Shown here one piece after another: positions 8,063 through 15,269 of a stretch of 64,000 nucleotides of DNA (its first letter is position 1; each line of letters starts with the position of its first letter). A model generated the notes under the pieces. The model was given only the letters and a program-made list of their open reading frames with translations. It was not told the DNA's origin and ran no database searches. Both the position numbers and the translations under genes were made by a program. The stretch covers positions 1,798,001 to 1,862,000 of the forward strand of contig NZ_CP147841.1 in NCBI RefSeq assembly GCF_037335815.1, read 5' to 3'. Source of the DNA: Salinirubellus litoreus. Lineage in GTDB: Archaea; Halobacteriota; Halobacteria; Halobacteriales; Haloarculaceae.

Positions 8063-9204
8063 CGGCCGGGCCCGGTGTCGGCATCGGTATCGGCATCCGA
8101 CCGGGGGACACGAACGACGTTCCGACCCGCCGCGACGGCGTCGAACACCTGTGCGAGCACGTCGGCGCTGTGCTCGCGGCTGAACCGCTCGACGTCGGCG
8201 TCGTCGTCGAACCCGCCCATCTCGCCGGCGCGGAGCCAGCCCAGCGCGTCGGCCACGCCCTCGGCATCCCCCGGTTCGACGACCAGTCCGAGTTCGTGCT
8301 CGCGGAGGAACTCCGCGACCCTGAACTCGGGATCGACGACGGCGAGGATGGGTGTCCGAGCGCCCACGTAGTCCCAGAGCTTCGAGGGGAGGTTCAGCCG
8401 GTTACCGGGGTCGTCGCCGCCGACGTACAGCAGGGCGTCCGAGCCCTTGAGGACGGGAACGATCTCCTCGTGAGGGACGAACTCGTGGGTCTCGACCCAG
8501 TCGGCGACACCCGCCTCCCTCGCGGCCCGGTCGTACTCGGGGGACCAGTCGCCGTAGAACTGCGCGCGGAGCGGTTCACCGCCCGCCTCGCGGTAGGCAC
8601 CGAGCCCCGAGAGGAAGGTGTAGGGCTCGATCCACCCCTCGTAGAAGCTCCCCGCGTAGGTGATCGTGAACTCCTCGTACTCCTCGGCGAGTGCGGCGTC
8701 GAACTTCGCCCGCTCGTAGCCCATCACGGGGAGCTTGAAGAACCGCTCTGGGGGGAGCGAGGGGTAGTTCGTGGCGAAGTAGTCGTCCGGGATCTGGATG
8801 CCGTCGTGCCAGACGACCTGGTCGGCCTCCCGGACGACCAGCCGCTCTACCGCGTGGGCACCCCACGTCCGCGGGGACATGAGCGCCCGGTCGGGGTGGG
8901 CGGCGATCGGGTCCCGAAGCTCGGCGAGCCACGGTACTCCGACGAGCCGGGAGACGAGGAAGCCGTGGAGGTGGAGGTGGAACGGGTTGTTGATCGAGAC
9001 GATCAGATCGGGGTTCTCGCGGAAGGCGAGCCGGAGGATCGAGCGGAACGCGGACGGGAAGCCGGTGACGTAGGGCTCGGGCGCGTGCCCGACGACGACG
9101 CGCCAGCCGCGTTCTCCCATCAGGTCGACCCGCGTGGCGACCTTCTCCGCGCGGCCGCCCGACTCGTCGGGCAGGCGGTTCGACACCAGCAGCGCGGTCT
9201 TCAT
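8059..9204 (-). CDS. GT4-like (GT-B fold) glycosyltransferase
   Basis: The 381-residue protein starts MKTALLVSNRLPDESGGRAEKV, the acceptor-binding N-lobe of a GT-B enzyme. The C-lobe carries 'FVPHEEIVPVLKGSDALLYVGG' and 'LPSKLWDYVGARTPILAVVDP', where the E/P-rich nucleotide-sugar motif of group 1 transferases is expected (here PSKLWDY). No membrane segment. It is cotranscribed with the flippase through a 4-base ATGA overlap. It presumably adds a sugar to the lipid-linked glycan that the flippase exports. Donor unknown. Confidence 0.87.
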   Translation of the reverse strand: MKTALLVSNRLPDESGGRAEKVATRVDLMGERGWRVVVGHAPEPYVTGFPSAFRSILRLAFRENPDLIVSINNPFHLHLHGFLVSRLVGVPWLAELRDPIAAHPDRALMSPRTWGAHAVERLVVREADQVVWHDGIQIPDDYFATNYPSLPPERFFKLPVMGYERAKFDAALAEEYEEFTITYAGSFYEGWIEPYTFLSGLGAYREAGGEPLRAQFYGDWSPEYDRAAREAGVADWVETHEFVPHEEIVPVLKGSDALLYVGGDDPGNRLNLPSKLWDYVGARTPILAVVDPEFRVAEFLREHELGLVVEPGDAEGVADALGWLRAGEMGGFDDDADVERFSREHSADVLAQVFDAVAAGRNVVRVPRSDADTDADTGPGR

Positions 9205-9240
9205 TCGACCGTGGGTGGCGTGGCCTGTGGCGTGAACCTT

Positions 9241-9260
9241 GTGGAGTGGAGTGGAGTGGA
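9241..9260 (+). repeat. Four tandem GTGGA units
   Basis: Four exact 5-bp units followed by degenerate GCGGG/GTGGT copies to about 9275, in the spacer between the GT4 gene and the convergent-side sulfatase stop. A short simple repeat with no evident function. Confidence 0.6.
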
Positions 9261-9411
9261 GCGGGGTGGTGTGGGACAGACGTCCATCAGTCCGGCTCCG
9301 GCTGCTGTGAGCAGTTCGGTGACGATGTTACGGGACGTGGTGAGACGACTAACGGTACCACGTCGAACCGTAGACTGCTTCACCGAAACACCGTACGATA
9401 CACCGAGACAC

Positions 9412-10887
9412 TCAGACGTACCCCAGGTCCTCCAGGTGCCGGTAGGCGTCCTCGTCCAGATCCTCGACGCCGCGGCCGCCCTCCCGGACCCCGCGGTCCT
9501 CGACGCCCTCGAACGCCTCGACCACCCGTTCGGCCACGGCGTCGTCACGCTCACCCCACGGCGTCACCCGGTAGGAGGTCTCCGCGTCGCGGACGCCGAT
9601 CTCGACCGCCTCGTCGTTCCAGGTCACGTACTTCCGGACGTCGGTCCCGCTCCCCTCGTAGACGACTCTGGAGGTAGCGGTGTAGGGGGTGAGGTCGTCG
9701 CAGTAGCGTGCGGCCCGCTCGCGGACGGCCGTGTCGAGGCCGTGGACCGTCGCCAGCACGGGTCCATCGGGGACGAACGGCCGAGCGTCCGGGCCGTCAC
9801 CGTCGAGCGCACCGCGGACGGCCTCGGGGAAGCCACGGAGCGAGGCGACCCCCCCTACTCGTTGCCCCTCCTCCTGTCCCGGGTAGCGGACGAGGAGCGG
9901 GACGTGAAGCAGCACCTCGTGGGGGGCGACGCTGTGGGAGGCGACCCGCGCGCCCGGGCGGACGCGGCTCGGCTCGCCGAACCCCTCCCCGTGATCGGAG
10001 AGCACCACGAGGAGCGTCTCGTCGAGTTCGTCCCGGGACCTGAGTTCGGCGACGAGCCGTTCGAGTTCGGCGTCGACCTGCCGGATCGCCCCGTCGTAGA
10101 GCCCCTCCAGCGCGCGGCGCTGCCACCAGGGCCGGCGGCCGCCGTTGAACTCCCACTTCACGTCCTCGATGTCGTCCTGGAGCGCTCGCAACTGGTCGCC
10201 GCCCCACCGGTCGTGCTCGCTCGCCGGTTCGTAGGGATGGTGGGCGTCCATCAGGTTGAGGCAGGCCGCCCACTCATCGTGGCTCGCCGACCAGTTGAGG
10301 AACCGGTCGACGTACACCGACGCGGGCGTGCTGTAACCGGCGTTCCCGGGGAGATACCGGAGTAGACGCGGGTAGTCCGAGCCGAGCTTGACGGCGGCAC
10401 CGTTGGCGAGCGCCCGGCCCACCTCCTCCGGTCCCCCCGAGTCGAGCGCGGCGCGGAGGAACTTCCCGTACTGGCCCTGGCCCTCTCTGACCACGAACGA
10501 GGTCGGGTCGAGCGACTCGGGGAAGGGGACGTTCTGCGGGCCGACGCGGGTTTCGAACGGATCCCGGAGCCCGGCGTCGACGTCGGTCAGCCAGGAGTTC
10601 TCGGTGAACACGCCGGTCGCGTACCCCGCCTCACGGAGTTCGTCGAAGATCGTCGTTCCCGGAGCGAGCCTGTGGTCCGCGCGGGTGACGCCGTGCTCCT
10701 CGACGCCGAGCCCCGTAAAGATCGAGACGTGGCTGTCGAGGCTCCGTGCGGCGGGCGCGCGCGCCTGCTCGTACACCGTCGCCCGGTCGGCGAGCGACTC
10801 GAGGAACGGCGTCGTCCCGTTCGCGTGGCCGTGGAGGCTCGTGTTCCTCGCCCGGACCGTGTCGAGGACGACGAGGAGGACGTTCAT
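9412..10887 (-). CDS. Sulfatase / alkaline-phosphatase-superfamily enzyme
   Basis: The 491-residue protein starts MNVLLVVLDTVRARNTSLHG (metal Asp in VVLDTVRA). The nucleophile region reads 'RSLDSHVSIFTGL', with Ser-Leu-Asp-Ser-His where sulfatases have C/S-x-P-S-R, so a formylglycine is unlikely by the standard rule. 'NLMDAHHPYEPASEHD' and 'VVLSDHGEGFGEPS' supply the other metal ligands. No signal peptide or membrane segment. It ends LEDLGYV, like its two relatives in the window. It stands alone with its own promoter region, divergent from the third sulfatase. Sulfoester, phosphoester or transfer chemistry cannot be told apart from sequence. Confidence 0.83.
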   Translation of the reverse strand: MNVLLVVLDTVRARNTSLHGHANGTTPFLESLADRATVYEQARAPAARSLDSHVSIFTGLGVEEHGVTRADHRLAPGTTIFDELREAGYATGVFTENSWLTDVDAGLRDPFETRVGPQNVPFPESLDPTSFVVREGQGQYGKFLRAALDSGGPEEVGRALANGAAVKLGSDYPRLLRYLPGNAGYSTPASVYVDRFLNWSASHDEWAACLNLMDAHHPYEPASEHDRWGGDQLRALQDDIEDVKWEFNGGRRPWWQRRALEGLYDGAIRQVDAELERLVAELRSRDELDETLLVVLSDHGEGFGEPSRVRPGARVASHSVAPHEVLLHVPLLVRYPGQEEGQRVGGVASLRGFPEAVRGALDGDGPDARPFVPDGPVLATVHGLDTAVRERAARYCDDLTPYTATSRVVYEGSGTDVRKYVTWNDEAVEIGVRDAETSYRVTPWGERDDAVAERVVEAFEGVEDRGVREGGRGVEDLDEDAYRHLEDLGYV

Positions 10888-11216
10888 GCGCGAGGGTCGG
10901 TGGGGTGTGAAGTGAAAGTTGGCGTTTCGAGGCGGGGCCGGACAGTGGTGGACGACCGAACCGGCCTCCGCTGGTCACGGAGGGGCCCGAGACGGCATGA
11001 TCCACAATGGCGCACTCTTTCGGGGCTGGTGGTACACGGTTCCCGATGGGAGCACGGGGAGGGATCGTCACACCTGCGGTGAGAGCGGGGGGAGCCTCTG
11101 ACAGGGCCCCTGGTCCACAGCGGGGACGGTCCGCCGCTCCGCACGGCTCCCGACTGTACCTTCTTCGGCCGACGCGTTCGGAAGCTTTGTTTCGCCCCAC
11201 GGAATACTCGACGAGC
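10888..11216. other. 329-bp divergent spacer between two sulfatase-like genes
   Basis: No supported gene is seen. AT-richer words that could be promoter elements are 'AACTTTCACTTC' on the minus strand about 25-35 bases before 10887, and 'AAGCTTTGTTTC' at 11183-11194 about 25-35 bases before GTG 11217. The open frames crossing it have atypical composition and are treated as chance. Confidence 0.5.
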
Positions 11217-12236
11217 GTGAACCCCCGCTACGCCCTCGGGGAGGTCCGCGAGCACGGTGCCGACCGAGAGTGGTGGCGAAAGCGGTTCCTCACGCACGTC
11301 GCCGGGCGCTACTTCGAGCGGTTCCCGCCCGCCGGTCGGACGCGGGTGGTCGACCGGGAGTGGGACACGCTGCTCCTGCTCGACGCCTGCCGGTACGACC
11401 TGTTCGCGGAGGCGCTCTCGGACTACCCGCTCCCCGGAGAGCTGTCGATGCGCCGGTCGATGGAGTCCGGCACGCCGGGGTATCTCGCGGAGAACTTCGC
11501 GGGAGGGGAGTTCCACGACGTCGTGTACGTGACGGCGAACCCGTACGTCAGCACCGAGCTCCCCCCCGGGACGTTCCACGAGGTGGTCCCGGTGTGGCGC
11601 GACGGCTGGGACGAGGAGCTGGCGACGGTCACCCCCGAAACCGTTGCCGAGGCGGCTCGCGAGGCGCACGCGGAGCATCCGAACAAGCGCCTCGTCGTCC
11701 ACTTCAACCAGCCACACACCCCCTTCATCGGCGAGGAGCGCATCGAGGGCCGGGGGATGGCGAACCTCCGGGCGAAGGCGGTCGGCGAGGGCCGGGCGAC
11801 CGACGCCCGGACGCCGTTCGAGCGGCTCGGTGCCGGCGAACTCGACCACGAAACCGTCTGGCGAGCCTACCGGAGCAATCTCGACAGGGTGCTCCCGACG
11901 GTCGAATCCCTGATGACCGAGTTCGGCGGGCTCACGGCCGTCACCTCGGATCACGGTAACGCGCTCGGCGAGCGCGCCTGGCCGTTCCCCGTCCGGGTGT
12001 ACGGCCACCCGCTCGGGGTGCTGATCCCCGCCCTGATCGAGGTGTCGTGGCTCACCTACCTGAACGGCGAGCGCCGCGAGACCCGTGCCGAACCGCCGGT
12101 CTCGACCGAGCGCTCGGCCGGCGGGGCCGACGAGGGCGGGGTCGACGAAGGCAGGGTCGACGAAGGCAGGGTCGACGAAGGCAGGGTCGACGAGGAGACG
12201 CGCGAGCGGCTCCGCGACCTCGGCTACGCCGAGTGA
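11217..12236 (+). CDS. Sulfatase-like alkaline-phosphatase-superfamily protein with VDEGR repeats
   Basis: The GTG start gives 339 residues beginning VNPRYALGEV. 'WWRKRFLTHVAGRYFERF' precedes the metal-binding 'DTLLLLDACRYDLFAE' (D..R..D), and 'TSDHGNALGER' is the second metal site, so the fold is that of alkaline phosphatase/sulfatase. 'HFNQPHTPFIG' replaces the usual HxxHxPY. The C-terminal part has four VDEG(R/E)-type units (15-bp tandem repeat, 12140-12199) and then the shared LRDLGYAE ending. The frame is open upstream to 11007, but the conserved WWR.RF start region argues for 11217. Likely partner of the surrounding glycan genes. Confidence 0.78.
   Translation: MNPRYALGEVREHGADREWWRKRFLTHVAGRYFERFPPAGRTRVVDREWDTLLLLDACRYDLFAEALSDYPLPGELSMRRSMESGTPGYLAENFAGGEFHDVVYVTANPYVSTELPPGTFHEVVPVWRDGWDEELATVTPETVAEAAREAHAEHPNKRLVVHFNQPHTPFIGEERIEGRGMANLRAKAVGEGRATDARTPFERLGAGELDHETVWRAYRSNLDRVLPTVESLMTEFGGLTAVTSDHGNALGERAWPFPVRVYGHPLGVLIPALIEVSWLTYLNGERRETRAEPPVSTERSAGGADEGGVDEGRVDEGRVDEGRVDEETRERLRDLGYAE
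12140..12199 (+). repeat. In-frame 15-bp tandem repeat in the sulfatase-like gene
   Basis: Units of GGGTCGACGAAGGCA repeat about three and a half times, with the first and last copies diverged. They encode successive VDEGR pentapeptides. Near-identity at the DNA level points to recent slippage expansion; copy number may vary between strains. Confidence 0.75.
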
Positions 12237-12327
12237 TCTACGGTACTCGCCCTTCGCGCCCCGCGGGTCCCGGAGGGCACGGTCGTCTCCAGCCCGTGTT
12301 CCGGAGGAAACAGTAGGATGAACCCCC

Positions 12328-12765
12328 TCAGCTCACGACCGTCACCGGGAGCGAGGAGCGCTCGACCAGGCGCTTCGCCACCGATCCCAGCATCGCCTCG
12401 TACTCCTCGGAGAGCCCGCGGTGGCCGACGTAGACGCCGGCGACGTCGCGCTCCTCGGCGTACTCCCCGACGACGGTCGCCGGGTCGCCGTGGAGCAGTT
12501 CGGTCTCGGGGTCGAACCCCGACTCGCGGGCGAGGTCGAGCGCCTCGTCGAGCACCTCTCGACCGCGCTCCTCGGCCTCGTCCGGGCCCTCCATCACGAG
12601 CGCGCCGTCCCGGTCCGCCCCGTCGACCCCCTCGGCCTGGTAGACCGCGGGGTCGACCGCGTGGACGAGCACGACGCTCGCGTCCGCCGCCCGGGCCAGT
12701 TCGCAGGCGTACCTGAGCGCCCGCTGGCTCTGCTCCGATCCGTCGATCGCGACCAGGAACTCCAT
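12328..12765 (-). CDS. Universal stress protein (UspA family)
   Basis: The 145-residue protein starts MEFLVAIDGSEQSQRALRYA and ends 'LGSVAKRLVERSSLPVTVVS'. The ATP-binding motif G-2x-G-9x-G-S/T is present in part: 'VGHRGLSEEYEAMLGSVAKRL' has G..G followed by GS. An acidic insertion (about residues 60-80, 'PDEAEERG') is usual in haloarchaeal Usp proteins. Acts in the cytoplasm, probably as a nucleotide-binding stress or chaperone-like protein. It sits between the sulfatase and acyl-CoA dehydrogenase without operon partners. Confidence 0.9.
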   Translation of the reverse strand: MEFLVAIDGSEQSQRALRYACELARAADASVVLVHAVDPAVYQAEGVDGADRDGALVMEGPDEAEERGREVLDEALDLARESGFDPETELLHGDPATVVGEYAEERDVAGVYVGHRGLSEEYEAMLGSVAKRLVERSSLPVTVVS

Positions 12766-12825
12766 GGGCGAGATAGCACCTCCCCGGTCATAGGCTTGCG
12801 TCTCGTTCCCCGACTCCGAGAACCA

Positions 12826-14022
12826 CTACAGCAGGTCGTCGGCGATTATGTTCCGCTGGATCTCGCTGGTTCCGTCGTAGATCTTCGTGATCCGGGCGTC
12901 GCGGTAGTAGCGCTCGACGGGGTGGTCGGAGACGTAGCCCGCCCCCCCGTGGACCTGGATCGCCTCGTCGGTCACCTCGACGGCGTGCTCCGAACAGAAC
13001 AGCTTCGCCATCGAGGCGAGCCGCGTAGCGTCTTCGGCACCCGCTTCGATGGCCGCCCCCGCACGGTAGGTCATCGCCCTGCCTGTCTCGACGAGCGTCG
13101 CCATGTCGGCGAGCTTGTGCCGGATGGCCTGGAACTCCGCGATGGGCCGGCCGAACTGCTCGCGTTCGCGCGCGTAGTCTACACTCGCGTCCAGAGCCGC
13201 CTGTGCGACGCCGGTCGCCTGGGCGGCCACGTCGGCGCGCGCGGGCGCGAAGAACTCCATCAGCTGGTAGAATCCGTGGCCCACCTCTCCGATGACGTTC
13301 TCCGCCGGTACCCGAAGCCCGTCCAGGTGTATCTCGGCGGTGTCCTGGGCGCGGATACCGAGCTTGTTGTCGATGCGCGAGGCCTCGTACCCGGGGACGT
13401 CCGTCTCGGTGAGGAACGCGGTGATACCCCGGTGACCGGCGTCGGGGTCGGTCTTCGCCATCACGATGGCGACGTCCGCGACGCTGCCGTTGGTGATCCA
13501 CATCTTGCTCCCGTCGATCACCCACTCGTCGCCGTTCTGCGTCGCCTCCGGCGGCGCAGAGCCTGCCGAGCTTTGCTCGGCTCCGTCCCTCTCCGCGCGC
13601 GTCTCCATCCCGGCGACGTTCGACCCGTGGGCCGGCTCGGAGATGCAGGTGGCGATGGGCGTCTCCCCGCCCGTGATGCGTGGAAGCCACTCCTCGCGCA
13701 TCCACTCCTCGCCGTAGTCGTGGATCATTCCCGTCCCGAAGTCGGCGGCGGCGATGGCCCCGCCGACCCCCGGATCCGCGCGCCAGAGCTCCTCGGTCAC
13801 CAGGAGCGTCGACACCGCGTCCATCCCCGCGCCGCCGTACGCCTCGGGGACGTGCGGGGCGACGAGGTCCAGCTCGGCGGCCTCCCGGCGGAGCTCCTCG
13901 GGGTAGCGTTCCTCGGCCTCGTACTCGCTCGCGACCGGACGGATCTCCGCCTCACCGAACCCGCGGACGGCCTCCCGTATCGCCTCCTGCTCGGACGAGA
14001 GCCTGAACGTCATACCCGGCAT
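12826..14022 (-). CDS. Acyl-CoA dehydrogenase with a palindromic in-frame insertion
   Basis: A 398-residue FAD enzyme of the beta-oxidation type: 'LSSEQEAIREAVRGFGEAEI' N-terminal helices, 'ATCISEPAHGSNVAG' flavin/substrate loop, 'WITNGSVADVAIVMAK' beta domain and C-terminal 'DEAIQVHGGAGY' followed by 'RDARITKIYDGTSEIQRNII'; the E of YDGTSE region is the fatty-acyl-CoA type. Between RAERDG and GDEWVIDGSKMW there are about 16 extra residues absent from the family pattern, encoded by two DNA hairpins (13534-13581). ATG 14022 or 14013 could start. The insertion is in a surface loop, so activity may be retained. Confidence 0.9.
   Translation of the reverse strand: MPGMTFRLSSEQEAIREAVRGFGEAEIRPVASEYEAEERYPEELRREAAELDLVAPHVPEAYGGAGMDAVSTLLVTEELWRADPGVGGAIAAADFGTGMIHDYGEEWMREEWLPRITGGETPIATCISEPAHGSNVAGMETRAERDGAEQSSAGSAPPEATQNGDEWVIDGSKMWITNGSVADVAIVMAKTDPDAGHRGITAFLTETDVPGYEASRIDNKLGIRAQDTAEIHLDGLRVPAENVIGEVGHGFYQLMEFFAPARADVAAQATGVAQAALDASVDYAREREQFGRPIAEFQAIRHKLADMATLVETGRAMTYRAGAAIEAGAEDATRLASMAKLFCSEHAVEVTDEAIQVHGGAGYVSDHPVERYYRDARITKIYDGTSEIQRNIIADDLL
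13534..13581. repeat. Hairpin-rich 48-bp insertion inside the acyl-CoA dehydrogenase gene
   Basis: Contains GCCGAGC-TTT-GCTCGGC (13565-13581) and an 8-3-8 repeat GCGTCGCC-TCC-GGCGGCGC with one mismatch (about 13540-13558). It keeps frame (16 codons). Similar GC-rich hairpins occur in the intergenic blocks at 46.4 and 54.8 kb. Confidence 0.6.
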
Positions 14023-14195
14023 TCCCGCTGGCGGGCCAAAGCCCTGTCGTGGGTCGGGGACGGGGGCTTTGGGTGATCGCGCCGCTCGGGTCCGAGAACT
14101 CCGATCGCTTTCGATCTCCCTCCCCCGGGTCCGCGGTCGACGTTACCCGTCCGGGCGCTGACGTCGGGCCGCTCCACCCGAATCCGGGCCAGTCC

Positions 14196-15131
14196 CTACC
14201 GCCACTTCACGATCCCGTAGAGGTAGCCGAACCCGACGAGGGCCGTGAACAGGCCGATAGCGACGAGCTGTTCTGCCCCCTCCCGGGTGGGTCGCCGGGC
14301 GAGCCGCGAGAGCCGCGCGGGGACGTACTCGAACAGGAGCCGTCCGAGGAACTCCCCCTCCTCTCCTGCCGATTCGGGGACGAACCGCTCCATCCCGCGC
14401 TTGGAGTAGCCCTGCCAGAACGCCCGCTCGGCCAGCCAACGCGGGTCCGTCCGGTAGTCGTACACCTTGTGGGCCACCTCGGCGTCGGGGACGTACCAGA
14501 CGCCCTCGCCGTACACCTCGCGGAGGCGGGCGCAGAGCTCGGTCTCCCCTCCCTGGAGGTGATTGTCGCCCTTCCGGCCGCCGATGTCGGCCTCGAACCC
14601 GCCGAGGTCGAGGAAGGCCTCCCGCTCGAACGAGATGTTCGACCCGAGCGTGTTGCGGACCTCCCCCTCCCGCTCGGCGTTCCCGTCGGGCCCGAACCCT
14701 CGGTGGGTCACGCCAACGATCCAGTAGAACTCCTCGGGGAGGAAGGTAGGTCGACCGGCCACCCAGGCGGGAGTCATCTTCCCGCCGGCAGCGACCCGGT
14801 CGCGCTCCTCGTAGGCCTCGACGAGCCGCTCGATCCAGCGGCCGTCGGCGATCGCGTCGTCGTCGATGAACGCCACGACCTCCCCCGTGGCGACCTCGGC
14901 CCCGGCGTTGCGCGCCCGCAACAGCCCGACGTTATCCCCCATCAGGTGGGTCCGGACGTCCGGTCGGTCTCCGAAGTCGGCGACCATCCGCTCGTGGACG
15001 GTCGGGTCGCCGTCGCTGACGAGGACCAGTTCGACGTCGTCGTGAGTCTGGTCGAGGACGCTCCCGGCGGCCTCGGCCAGCGCGTCGTAGCGGTCCATCG
15101 TGTGCGTACACAGGACGACCGAGACCCGCAT
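14196..15131 (-). CDS. aglG: AglG-like membrane-bound GT2 glycosyltransferase (N-glycan assembly)
   Basis: The 311-residue protein starts MRVSVVLCTHTMDRYDALAE, followed by 'LVLVSDGDPTVHERM', the metal site 'AFIDDDAIADGRWIE' and 'GGETELCARLREVYG' (GT2 acceptor motif). 'RNTLGSNISFERE', 'RAFWQGYSKRGMERF' and the C-terminal membrane segment (about 288-308, 'GLFTALVGFGYLYG') are the pattern of Haloferax AglG, a glucuronosyltransferase acting on glucosyl-dolichyl phosphate. Its divergent position next to aglB, and an AglM-type UDP-glucose dehydrogenase in the same window, support that role. The exact sugar is inferred, not shown. Confidence 0.85.
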   Translation of the reverse strand: MRVSVVLCTHTMDRYDALAEAAGSVLDQTHDDVELVLVSDGDPTVHERMVADFGDRPDVRTHLMGDNVGLLRARNAGAEVATGEVVAFIDDDAIADGRWIERLVEAYEERDRVAAGGKMTPAWVAGRPTFLPEEFYWIVGVTHRGFGPDGNAEREGEVRNTLGSNISFEREAFLDLGGFEADIGGRKGDNHLQGGETELCARLREVYGEGVWYVPDAEVAHKVYDYRTDPRWLAERAFWQGYSKRGMERFVPESAGEEGEFLGRLLFEYVPARLSRLARRPTREGAEQLVAIGLFTALVGFGYLYGIVKWR

Positions 15132-15154
15132 GGTCGTCCCGTGGGGTGGGTCCC

Positions 15155-15163
15155 GAAATAGGC
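15155..15163 (-). promoter_or_regulatory. TATA element for the aglG-like gene
   Basis: CCTATTTCG on the minus strand, 24-32 bases before the ATG at 15131. Confidence 0.5.
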
Positions 15164-15236
15164 CTTCCGAAGGGCGTTCGGCGGGCCGACGCGGACGGCC
15201 CGCCGGGTTCGATTCCGGTCTCGTAGCGATGGAAAA

Positions 15237-15246
15237 GGCTTATGCG
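15237..15246 (+). promoter_or_regulatory. TATA element for aglB
   Basis: GGCTTATGCG, 24-33 bases before the ATG at 15270; back-to-back with the aglG-like promoter in a 138-bp spacer. Confidence 0.55.
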
Positions 15247-15269
15247 CGTTTTGGGGCTGGTTTCCCCTA

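Noticed and set aside
15201..15218. GGGTTCGATTCC, resembling the T-loop of a tRNA.
   Set aside because: Stem bases flanking the loop do not pair correctly, and no acceptor, D or anticodon arm is present around it.
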